A stretch of 64,000 bases of DNA. It comes from Sediminicola sp035798135 (GTDB taxonomy: Bacteria > Bacteroidota > Bacteroidia > Flavobacteriales > Flavobacteriaceae). Both the position numbers and the translations under genes were made by a program. The stretch is taken from contig JAPFBR010000002.1 of the NCBI GenBank assembly GCA_035798135.1, positions 186,001-250,000 on the forward strand, written 5' to 3'. Position 1 is the first letter of the stretch. Each line of letters begins with the position of its first letter. Under the pieces are notes generated by a model that saw nothing but the letters and a program-made list of their open reading frames with translations, made no database searches and was not told the DNA's origin. Shown in pieces: positions 8,592-16,045 of the stretch.

Positions 8592-9212
8592 ATGGCAGAA
8601 TTTATAAAAATATATCCGGAAAACCCCAATCCCAAGGAAATCAAGAAAGTAGTTGATGTCCTTAGAAAAGGAGGCTTGGTCATTTATCCTACCGATACTG
8701 TTTATGGTTTGGGTTGTGATATAACAAACACCAAGGCCCTAGAAAAAATAGCCCGTATCAAGGGTATTAAATTGGATAAGGCCAATTTTTCATTTATCTG
8801 TGCCGATCTAAGTAACCTATCCGATTATGTACGTCAGATTAATACGGCCACCTTTAAAATTTTAAAAAGGACACTCCCAGGACCTTATACGTTCATCCTT
8901 CCAGGAAACAACAACCTGCCCAAGGAGTTTAAAAAGAAGAAAACTGTGGGTATCAGAATACCGGACAATTCAATAGCCAGAGCCTTGGTTGTGGAATTGG
9001 GGAACCCCATAGTATCTACTTCCATTCGTGATGAAGATGAACTTTTGGAATATACCACTGATCCTGAATTGATTTTGGAAAAATGGAATAATCTAGTTGA
9101 TATTGTGATCGATGGTGGGTATGGTGATAACGTAGCTTCCACTATTATAGATTTATCTGACGGAGAACCCGAAGTGATCAGGGAAGGTAAGGGAAGCTTG
9201 GATATTCTCTAA
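8592..9212 (+). CDS. L-threonylcarbamoyladenylate synthase (Sua5/YciO/YrdC family)
   Basis: This 206-residue protein has the YrdC fold signatures: GGLVIYPTDTVYGLGCDI near residues 27-45, the LPGPYTFILPG block and IRIPD followed by PIVSTS. The enzyme makes threonylcarbamoyl-AMP from threonine, bicarbonate and ATP for the t6A37 modification of ANN-decoding tRNAs; the paralogous YciO group has an uncertain role and its members are also about 200 residues long. The protein lacks the extra C-terminal Sua5 domain. The gene follows the helicase and is closed by a strong terminator. Confidence 0.85.
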   Translation: MAEFIKIYPENPNPKEIKKVVDVLRKGGLVIYPTDTVYGLGCDITNTKALEKIARIKGIKLDKANFSFICADLSNLSDYVRQINTATFKILKRTLPGPYTFILPGNNNLPKEFKKKKTVGIRIPDNSIARALVVELGNPIVSTSIRDEDELLEYTTDPELILEKWNNLVDIVIDGGYGDNVASTIIDLSDGEPEVIREGKGSLDIL

Positions 9213-9252
9213 GCTATATAAAACACTTTAATGTTTAGTGATCAAAAGGAAT

Positions 9253-9286
9253 AAAAAAAGCCGCAACTTTATGTTGCGGCTTTTTA
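9253..9286. terminator. Bidirectional terminator between the Sua5 and OmpA genes
   Basis: GCCGCAAC and GTTGCGGC form a GC-rich stem around a short loop, flanked by an A run on one side and a T run on the other. It lies between two convergent genes (Sua5 on plus, OmpA lipoprotein on minus) and can serve both. Confidence 0.9.
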
Positions 9287-9306
9287 GTTTTATATAAGAA
9301 CAATTC

Positions 9307-10158
9307 TTATTTGTTGATCTTAGGATCTTTCATTCCTTCTTCGATCATGCTGTAGAACTGGTCAATTTTAGGAAGAACTACGATTCTTGTTCTTCTGTTT
9401 TTTGCCTTATCTGAAGAAGATAAAGGCACATATTCCCCTCTACCTGCTGCAGTCATACGAGCTGGACTAACACCAAAATCTTTTTGTAGGATTCGAACAA
9501 CTGCTGTTGCTCTCTTCACACTTAGATCCCAGTTGTCAATTAATACTCCATTATTGTAAGGAACACTATCAGTATGACCTTCAACCATAAATTCGAAATC
9601 TGGTTTGTTGTTAACTACTTTAGCAACTTTGCCCAATACTTCTTTAGCTCTGCTGGTTACATTGTAACTTCCGCTGCTAAATAATAATTTATCAGAGATA
9701 GATATGAAAACAACTCCTTTTTCTACGTTAATTTCGATATCCTCGTCATCCAAGTTACCTAGAACACCTTTTAAGCTCTGAACCAAAGACAAGTTTACAG
9801 AATCCCTTCTTGTAATCGCGTCGTTCAACTTTCTAATGGTAAGGTCTTTTTCTTTAAGGCTTTCCAAAGATTTTTCTAAGTTATCCGCTCCTTTACTGGT
9901 TAGTGTAGTCAGGTTGCCCATGTTGTTGATCAAATCCTGGTTGTTTGCTTTAAGGAATGCGTTTTGGTCTTCCAAAGTCTTCATTCTTGAAGTTGCAGAA
10001 GCTTTTTCTTCCAAACATCCATTTAATTTAACGGTTGCTGAGTTTAATAAGTCCTGAGTTTCCTTCTGCTTTGATTCCAAATCAGAGTACTTCTTCTGAG
10101 ATACACATGAAGATAACAATAACGCTACCCCTAAACATCCTACTAGTATTTTTTTCAT
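9307..10158 (-). CDS. OmpA-family peptidoglycan-associated lipoprotein with coiled coil
   Basis: This 283-residue protein has a lipoprotein signal peptide with the lipobox LLSSC (Cys18), a coiled coil at about residues 25-125, and a C-terminal OmpA/MotB domain with the VEGHTDS signature (about residue 193) and the NRRTRIVVLP end motif. The domain binds meso-diaminopimelate in peptidoglycan, so the protein should tether the outer membrane to the wall. It carries its own -7-like promoter element upstream and is closed by the shared terminator at 9253-9286. It is a paralogue in layout of the protein at 3435-4208. Confidence 0.9.
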   Translation of the reverse strand: MKKILVGCLGVALLLSSCVSQKKYSDLESKQKETQDLLNSATVKLNGCLEEKASATSRMKTLEDQNAFLKANNQDLINNMGNLTTLTSKGADNLEKSLESLKEKDLTIRKLNDAITRRDSVNLSLVQSLKGVLGNLDDEDIEINVEKGVVFISISDKLLFSSGSYNVTSRAKEVLGKVAKVVNNKPDFEFMVEGHTDSVPYNNGVLIDNWDLSVKRATAVVRILQKDFGVSPARMTAAGRGEYVPLSSSDKAKNRRTRIVVLPKIDQFYSMIEEGMKDPKINK

Positions 10159-10215
10159 AATTTTTGTTTGTTTTTAGTTTTGTTCAATTATTTTTTTTGT
10201 TCTCTATATTTAGGC

Positions 10216-10223
10216 CAAAATTA
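10216..10223 (-). promoter_or_regulatory. TAnnTTTG-type promoter element of the OmpA lipoprotein gene
   Basis: On the minus strand this reads TAATTTTG, a match to the Bacteroidota -7 consensus, about 58 nt upstream of the start codon. No TTG is found at the -33 spacing, so the support is partial. Confidence 0.45.
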
Positions 10224-10256
10224 TATAAAAACCTAGCGCTTGGATAGGGCATTTAG

Positions 10257-11261
10257 TTAATTTTTTACTAAAGTGTTAAATTTACGTACTTGATATACGA
10301 AATGCGACCACACAATGGATCTTGCGGCGTAGTATTTCTTGATAAAATTGCTTTTTTCCCGCTTTTTGTACATTTTACTAAAATGCCTGTAAAAGCTTAG
10401 ATGCGCCCTTAAAATAGCCCAGCAATGTTGAAACTTCCGTTGAAAAATGAATCGGAGCCCTGCCACACCGTCCAATAGCAGACGGAAGAAAATAATGGTG
10501 AAGGCTTTCTTCCGGGGTAGATTTTTAGTGATGGAGAACAAAGAGTTCCTGAAATTCAAATAGGTTTTTTTAGGATTCATATTGCTCAAGGTAGACCCTC
10601 CCAGATGGAATACATGGGAAGTCCCCACATAATAGACCTTATGTCCCCTGTTTTTTGCCCTCCAACAAAGGTCAACTTCCTCCTGATGGGCAAAGTAATC
10701 CTCATCGAACCCACCTAATTCTTGAAACACCTCGTTCTTAATAAACATACATGCACCTGTAGCCCAGAAGATTTCCATGACATCATCGTATTGATGTGTG
10801 TCTTTTTCCAAGGCTTGAAAGATGCGGCCCCTACAAAAGGGATATCCCAATTGGTCTATAAATCCACCTGCGGCTCCAGCGTACTCAAAATAGTCCTTAT
10901 TTTTTAAGTCCAATATTTTTGGTTGGATGATCGCCGCTTCGGGCAATTCTTCAAATGCTTTTAGGATAGGTTCAAGCCAGTTTTTGGAAACTTCCACATC
11001 CGAATTAAGTAAACAAAGAATTTCCGCATCAACGAATTTCAAGGCATCATTATAACCTTTGGCAAAGCCACCATTACTGTCATTTTGGATAATTCTTATG
11101 TTCGGATACTGTTCTTTGATAAAGGTTATGGAATCATCAGTAGAGGCATTGTCGGCTACATAGATATCCGCACCTACAGAGAATTTTGATACAGAAGGGA
11201 GGAATTGTTCCAATAAGGCTTCCCCGTTCCAGTTAAGTATGACAATTGCGATTCTTGACAT
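10257..11261 (-). CDS. Family 2 glycosyltransferase
   Basis: This 334-residue protein has an N-terminal GT-A fold: IVILNWNGEALLEQFLPS, the nucleotide-binding VADNASTDDS (residues 35-44), NGGFAKGYN, and the metal-binding position NSDVEV (residues 86-91), then WATGACMFIKNEVF and the acceptor-side DEDYFAHQEEVDLCWR motif. The C-terminal third is hydrophobic and basic, suggesting peripheral membrane attachment. This subfamily (rhamnosyltransferase-like) transfers sugars from NDP-sugars in cell-surface glycan assembly. The gene lies apart from any polysaccharide cluster, so the acceptor is unknown. Confidence 0.88.
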   Translation of the reverse strand: MSRIAIVILNWNGEALLEQFLPSVSKFSVGADIYVADNASTDDSITFIKEQYPNIRIIQNDSNGGFAKGYNDALKFVDAEILCLLNSDVEVSKNWLEPILKAFEELPEAAIIQPKILDLKNKDYFEYAGAAGGFIDQLGYPFCRGRIFQALEKDTHQYDDVMEIFWATGACMFIKNEVFQELGGFDEDYFAHQEEVDLCWRAKNRGHKVYYVGTSHVFHLGGSTLSNMNPKKTYLNFRNSLFSITKNLPRKKAFTIIFFRLLLDGVAGLRFIFQRKFQHCWAILRAHLSFYRHFSKMYKKREKSNFIKKYYAARSIVWSHFVYQVRKFNTLVKN

Positions 11262-11312
11262 GCATGTCCATGCCGATCCTATTGCGGCACCTCATTTATT
11301 TAAGTTATACGG

Positions 11313-11320
11313 CAAATGTA
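11313..11320 (-). promoter_or_regulatory. TAnnTTTG-type promoter element of the glycosyltransferase gene
   Basis: On the minus strand this reads TACATTTG, matching the Bacteroidota -7 consensus, about 52 nt upstream of the glycosyltransferase start. The -33 TTG is not at the usual distance. Confidence 0.4.
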
Positions 11321-11362
11321 TAGTTTGCCCACCAATTACTGGTGCTTTCCAAAGCTCACAAA

Positions 11363-11809
11363 TTAACGGCTAAAATCAGGAATATGCTGTAAAAAAGTAT
11401 ATTTTTCTTCCGGCAGGTCCATTTTACAATAATAGTGGTCCTGCCCATTGGTTACCATCAAGTAATTGGCCTTCAATTGCATATTGTAGCGCGCAATCTG
11501 ATCGAAAACAGTTTGGGTGATCTTTATTTCCGGTGCCTTGCATTCCACCAAAATTTCAATAGTGCCATCAGAATTGTATACAACAACGTCGTATCTCTTG
11601 ATCATGGAATGCAATTTCACCTGTTTTTCAACATTAATGAGACTTTGTGGGTAGCTTTTGTCGGTCATAAGATGATGAACCACATGTTGGCGCACCCATT
11701 CTTCGGGCTGGAGTACCACAAACTTTTTGCGGATAACATCAAATATCTGGACTTTATTTTCGCTATTTTTGAAGCGAAAGTCGTATGCCGGAAAGTTCAG
11801 TGGTTGCAT
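11363..11809 (-). CDS. HsdR N-terminal-like PD-(D/E)XK nuclease-fold protein
   Basis: This 148-residue stand-alone protein resembles the N-terminal domain of type I restriction endonucleases. The nuclease signature is visible: RYDVVVYN with Asp74, then ILVECKAP with Glu89 and Lys91, so the active-site triad is intact. No helicase, methylase or specificity subunit is nearby, so it is not part of a restriction system. It is divergent from holA, the two start codons being only 26 nt apart. From memory this pairing recurs in Bacteroidota, which hints at a role in DNA metabolism, but the function is unknown. Confidence 0.75.
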   Translation of the reverse strand: MQPLNFPAYDFRFKNSENKVQIFDVIRKKFVVLQPEEWVRQHVVHHLMTDKSYPQSLINVEKQVKLHSMIKRYDVVVYNSDGTIEILVECKAPEIKITQTVFDQIARYNMQLKANYLMVTNGQDHYYCKMDLPEEKYTFLQHIPDFSR

Positions 11810-11835
11810 AGGGCAAATTTGATGATTTTTTTTGG

Positions 11836-12837
11836 ATGAAGGAAGTAAAACAGATAGTCACGGATATCAAAAACGGAAATATAAAGCCCATTTATTTTTT
11901 AATGGGGGAGGAGCCGTATTACATAGATAAAATTGCCGAGTATATTGAAAAAAATGTACTTACTGAAGAAGAACGCGGCTTCAACCAAATGGTGATGTAT
12001 GGAAAGGAAGTTACCATGGATGAGATCATAGGAAACGCCAAACGATATCCGATGATGGCAGAAAGACAGGTTGTAATTGTAAAGGAAGCGCAACATCTAT
12101 CACGTTCCATTGAAGATTTACTTGGTTATGCGGACAATCCCCAGCCTTCCACGGTACTTGTATTTTGTTACAAATACGGGAAACTGGACAAGCGAAAAAA
12201 AACATATAAAAGCATACAAAAGACTGGCGTTCTATTTGAAAGTAAGAAGCTGTACGAAAACCAGGTTTCTGATTGGATAAGAATGGTGCTTCAGGGCAAA
12301 GGGTATACCATAGCTCCTAAGGCTGCTATATTATTGGTGGAATATTTGGGCACCGATCTAAGTAAGATAAACAATGAATTGGAGAAACTACAATTGGTAA
12401 TCCCCAAGAATGTGGAAATTACCCCGGCAGCAATAGAGGAACATATTGGAATTAGTAAGGATTACAATAATTTTGAACTTAAAAAGGCCATCGGGGAGCG
12501 CGATATTCTTAAGGCTACCCGGATAGTGCATTATTTCGCACAAAATCCTAAGGATAATCCATTTGTGGTCACCGTTTCTTTATTGCATAATTTTTTCTCA
12601 CAATTACTCCAATATCACGGCATGTCCGATCATTCTTCAAAAAATGTAGCTAGCACGTTGGGTGTTAGTCCGTATTTTGTGAATGAATATCAAACAGCCG
12701 CAAGAAACTATCCCATGAAAAAGGTCAGTCAGGTTATATCCTGTCTGCGCGAAATGGATCTCAAGGGCAAAGGGGTAGGTGGAGCCAACTTATCCCAGGC
12801 CGATCTCTTAAAAGAGCTCTTGGTTAAAATAATATGA
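11836..12837 (+). CDS. holA: DNA polymerase III subunit delta
   Basis: This 333-residue protein has the clamp-loader delta layout: an N-terminal segment with PIYFLMGEEPYYIDKIAEYI, the degenerate ATPase region with RQVVIVKEAQHL, and the C-terminal helical collar domain ending in LLKELLVKII. Delta opens the sliding clamp as part of the clamp loader. Length matches the family. It is divergent from the HsdR-N-like gene and convergent with DoxX with no base between the two stop codons. Confidence 0.92.
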   Translation: MKEVKQIVTDIKNGNIKPIYFLMGEEPYYIDKIAEYIEKNVLTEEERGFNQMVMYGKEVTMDEIIGNAKRYPMMAERQVVIVKEAQHLSRSIEDLLGYADNPQPSTVLVFCYKYGKLDKRKKTYKSIQKTGVLFESKKLYENQVSDWIRMVLQGKGYTIAPKAAILLVEYLGTDLSKINNELEKLQLVIPKNVEITPAAIEEHIGISKDYNNFELKKAIGERDILKATRIVHYFAQNPKDNPFVVTVSLLHNFFSQLLQYHGMSDHSSKNVASTLGVSPYFVNEYQTAARNYPMKKVSQVISCLREMDLKGKGVGGANLSQADLLKELLVKII

Positions 12838-13215
12838 TTATTTTCTATCGGCACTATACCTTCCAGGTCCCAATAACATTATAATGATAAAGAAGCCTAG
12901 GTACATGATTGCCAATTCCTTTCTGCCCAAGGCATCTGAAATATGAACGATAAAAGTAGCGACGAACATAACAAAGGCTGGGGGTAGGGCCGCCCATCTT
13001 GTTTTAAATCCTATAATCAATAGAACGGGGCAAATGAATTCTGCAATGACCGTTAAAAATAGGGAAGGAGCCGCACCAAGACCAATGGGGTCTGAAAACT
13101 CAAAATCACCATTCAACAATTTTTGAAATTTGGGATACCCATGGGTGATCAGCATAGCCGATGGAACAACACGCAGAAGCAACAATCCTACATCAGTGGT
13201 AAGGGAACTTTTCAT
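12838..13215 (-). CDS. DoxX-family membrane protein
   Basis: This 125-residue protein has four hydrophobic segments. It opens with LLLLRVVPSAMLITHGYPKF, carries PSLFLTVIAEFICPVLLIIGFKTRWAALP in the middle and ends near LLGPGRYSADRK, the standard DoxX pattern. DoxX proteins are inner-membrane proteins loosely tied to redox or thiol stress, and a specific reaction cannot be assigned. Its stop codon abuts that of holA, so the two transcripts must overlap at their 3' ends. Confidence 0.85.
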   Translation of the reverse strand: MKSSLTTDVGLLLLRVVPSAMLITHGYPKFQKLLNGDFEFSDPIGLGAAPSLFLTVIAEFICPVLLIIGFKTRWAALPPAFVMFVATFIVHISDALGRKELAIMYLGFFIIIMLLGPGRYSADRK

Positions 13216-13420
13216 TATAAATTAAGATTTGAGTTGTCTAAAAGTATTGAATTATTTTTAAATGACAAACCTCTCAGAAAAAATCAATTTTTGTGCAGGT
13301 AAAATTATAAGAACATTTTCTTTATTGTTCATAATTATCGCATCCACATTACATGAAAAATTTAGCGTAATACTTTAAAAAAGAAGGTTTTATTGGATTT
13401 TAGTTAAGTGTCGTATAGAA

Positions 13421-13455
13421 CAAAAAAATCCTGCTATTACAAGCAGGATTTTAAG
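13421..13455 (-). terminator. Terminator of the first fused E1 gene
   Basis: AAATCCTGCT and AGCAGGATTT form a 10-bp stem with a 6-nt loop. On the minus strand it is followed by a T run, 21 nt past the E1 stop codon. Confidence 0.85.
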
Positions 13456-13472
13456 AAAAATAAAATTCTGAA

Positions 13473-15884
13473 CTATCTCAATTTTGGAAATTCATCCGGA
13501 TTGGTTTCGCGCATGATGCTATAAATTTTTTCAAAAATATCCTCGGCATTTGGTTTTGAAAAATAGTCACCATCGGAGGAATATGCAGGCCTGTGTGCAT
13601 TGGCCGTTATGGTCTGTGGGGCGCTGTCCAAATATTGGTAGGCCCCTTGTTTTTCAACTATGGCCTGTATTAAATAAGCCGAGCAACCTCCGGGTACATC
13701 CTCATCGATCACCAACAAGCGATTGGTTTTTTGAACACTCTTGAGAACATCGTGACGAATATCAAAAGGCAACAGACTTTGTGCATCTATTACTTCAACA
13801 TCTATCCCCACTTCTTTTAGCTCTTGAGCTACTTGAAGTACAATTCTAAGCGTGGAACCATATGAAACAATAGTCATGTCAGAACCTTCTTTCACCGTCT
13901 CAACAACACCTATAGGGGTGCAAAGTTCCCCAAGATTGTTTGGAAGTGTTTCTTTTAAACGGTACCCATTTAAACTTTCTATGACAAGTGCTGGTTCATC
14001 ACTTTTCATCAAGGTATTGTAAAAACCAGCTGCCTTGGTCATGTTCCTAGGGACAAGGATATACATACCTCTTAAAAGATGGATCAAAGCTCCCATTTGA
14101 GATCCGGAATGCCATATACCCTCCAATCGGTGTCCACGGGTTCTTACGATCAGTGGGGCTTTCTGTTTACCAACGGTTCTATAATGCAATGTAGCAAGAT
14201 CATCGCTTAACAATTGCAGGCCGTAAAGCAAGTAATCCAGGTATTGAATTTCCGCTATCGGTCTCAACCCTCTCATGGCAAGTCCAATTCCTTGTCCTAT
14301 AATGGTCGCTTCGCGAATTCCCGTATCTGCGATCCGAAGCTCCCCATATTTTTTCTGGAGGCCTTCCAAACCTTGGTTGACATCTCCTATAGCCCCGCTA
14401 TCCTCACCAAAGATCAAGGCCTCTGGATGGTTTTCGAACAATTTATCAAAATTGTCTCTTAGAATGACCCGTCCGTCAACTTTATCAGGTTGCGAACCAT
14501 AGGTTGGCTTAATTTCTTCAATATTGGTAGCCTTATTGGGTAGTTCACTATATAGGTGGGAACTATAATTTGGCTGGGCATCGGTTATAAATGATTCAAC
14601 CCACTGTAATAATGCCTCCTTAGAGGTTGAATTTTCACCAATAAGGTATCTAAGGGTTTTCCTAGCCTTGGAGGTCAAGTCCTTTTTGGATGGTTCCTCA
14701 ATGGCTATTAGGTCGTTAATGATTTTAGCGATGAACGTTTTGTTGGGACTGTTCTTCGAAACATTTTCCAATAAAGCGACCAATGTCTTCTTAGCTTTTT
14801 TATTAGGGGCTAAAAATTCGCTCCAGGCTTCTTTTTTGGCAGTCCTCACCTCTTTTTTTGCCGATTTTTCAATGGCCAACAATTCATCTTCTGTGGTGAT
14901 GTTGTTTTCAAGGATCCATTCCCTAAAACGCTTGTTACAGTCATTTTCAGCTTCCCATGCCAACCGGTCCTCGCTCTTGTATCTTTCGTGCGAACCCGAT
15001 GTGGAATGTCCTTGTGGTTGGGTAAGTTCTTTTACGTGGATAAGAACCGGGACGTGTTCTTCCCTGGCGATGTCCGCGGCATTCTCATAAGCATGTATGA
15101 GTGCTGTGTAGTCCCAGCCATTCACCCTTAATATTTCGTATCCTTTGTTATTCTCATCTCTTTGGAAACCTTTCAGTACTTCGGAAATGTTTTCTTTTGT
15201 TGTTTGGTATTTGGCCGGAACCGAAATACCATATTTATCGTCCCAGACACTTATCACCATGGGCACCTGTAAGACACCGGCAGCATTAAAGGTCTCAAAA
15301 AAATGCCCTTCACTGGTACTGGCATTACCTATGGTTCCCCAAGCTACTTCATTTCCTTTTTTGGAAAAATTTGTAGAGTCAATTCCTTTAACGTTTCTAT
15401 AAATTTTTGAGGCCTGCGCCAACCCCAAAAGTCTTGGCATTTGTGAGGCAGTAGGGGATACGTCGGCACTACTATTTTTTTGTGCTGTAAGATCCTTCCA
15501 TGTTCCATCGGCATTTAAACTATGGGTCACAAAATGCCCTCCCATCTGCCTACCGGCGCTCATAGGTTCTTTTTCAATATCCGTAGTGGCATAAAGACCA
15601 TGAAAGAATGCCTTAGGGGTCAATAGATCCAAAGCCATCATGAACGTTTGGTCCCTGTAATACCCACTTCTAAAATCCCCATCCTCAAAGGACCGTGCCA
15701 TAGCCAGTTGAGGCAGTTCCTTACCATCTCCAAAGATTCCAAACTTTGCCTTACCGGTCAAAACTTCCCTTCTTCCTAGAATACTACATTCCCTACTAAG
15801 TACCGCTATTTGATAATCCTGTAAGATTTGATTCTTAAAATCTTCAAAAGAAATATCATTGCTAGTTTTTGAGTCTACTTTCAT
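13473..15884 (-). CDS. Fused E1 alpha/beta 2-oxoacid dehydrogenase (branched-chain type), long form
   Basis: From the ATG at 15884 the product is 803 residues; a frame extension to 15935 is rejected because a promoter-like element lies inside it. The N-terminal half is the thiamin-diphosphate E1 alpha domain (GTIGNASTSEGHF through VSVWDDKYGIS region, with atypical DDK for the usual NNG). A lysine-rich linker of about 120 residues follows, then the E1 beta (transketolase-like) domain with FGEDSGAIGDVNQGLEGL and the EDVPGGCSAYL end region. Together they decarboxylate a 2-oxoacid, probably branched-chain, and pass the acyl group to an E2 lipoyl enzyme that is not nearby. The gene appears monocistronic and has its own terminator. 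Confidence 0.88.
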   Translation of the reverse strand: MKVDSKTSNDISFEDFKNQILQDYQIAVLSRECSILGRREVLTGKAKFGIFGDGKELPQLAMARSFEDGDFRSGYYRDQTFMMALDLLTPKAFFHGLYATTDIEKEPMSAGRQMGGHFVTHSLNADGTWKDLTAQKNSSADVSPTASQMPRLLGLAQASKIYRNVKGIDSTNFSKKGNEVAWGTIGNASTSEGHFFETFNAAGVLQVPMVISVWDDKYGISVPAKYQTTKENISEVLKGFQRDENNKGYEILRVNGWDYTALIHAYENAADIAREEHVPVLIHVKELTQPQGHSTSGSHERYKSEDRLAWEAENDCNKRFREWILENNITTEDELLAIEKSAKKEVRTAKKEAWSEFLAPNKKAKKTLVALLENVSKNSPNKTFIAKIINDLIAIEEPSKKDLTSKARKTLRYLIGENSTSKEALLQWVESFITDAQPNYSSHLYSELPNKATNIEEIKPTYGSQPDKVDGRVILRDNFDKLFENHPEALIFGEDSGAIGDVNQGLEGLQKKYGELRIADTGIREATIIGQGIGLAMRGLRPIAEIQYLDYLLYGLQLLSDDLATLHYRTVGKQKAPLIVRTRGHRLEGIWHSGSQMGALIHLLRGMYILVPRNMTKAAGFYNTLMKSDEPALVIESLNGYRLKETLPNNLGELCTPIGVVETVKEGSDMTIVSYGSTLRIVLQVAQELKEVGIDVEVIDAQSLLPFDIRHDVLKSVQKTNRLLVIDEDVPGGCSAYLIQAIVEKQGAYQYLDSAPQTITANAHRPAYSSDGDYFSKPNAEDIFEKIYSIMRETNPDEFPKLR

Positions 15885-15904
15885 TAATGGGTGATGATTT
15901 TGCA

Positions 15905-15935
15905 CAAAAATATCAAAATTGAGTGATTTTTGCAA
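15905..15935 (-). promoter_or_regulatory. Probable promoter of the first fused E1 gene
   Basis: On the minus strand a TTG (15935-15933) is followed after 20 nt by TATTTTTG (15912-15905), close to the Bacteroidota TTG-N17-19-TAnnTTTG pattern. It lies 20 nt upstream of the ATG at 15884 and within the longer reading frame, which argues for the shorter protein. Confidence 0.5.
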
Positions 15936-16045
15936 AGTACGTTACCGCTTATTTTTTAATAAGTTGTTAATTATTTCGTAATTGTAAAAAGTAAAATTAT
16001 TAATAATGCAATAAAATGAAGATATAATGAAGATATGGCAACAAA

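Noticed and set aside
11363..11809. A type I restriction-modification system
   Set aside because: Only the HsdR N-terminal-like domain is present; no helicase, methylase or specificity gene is nearby.
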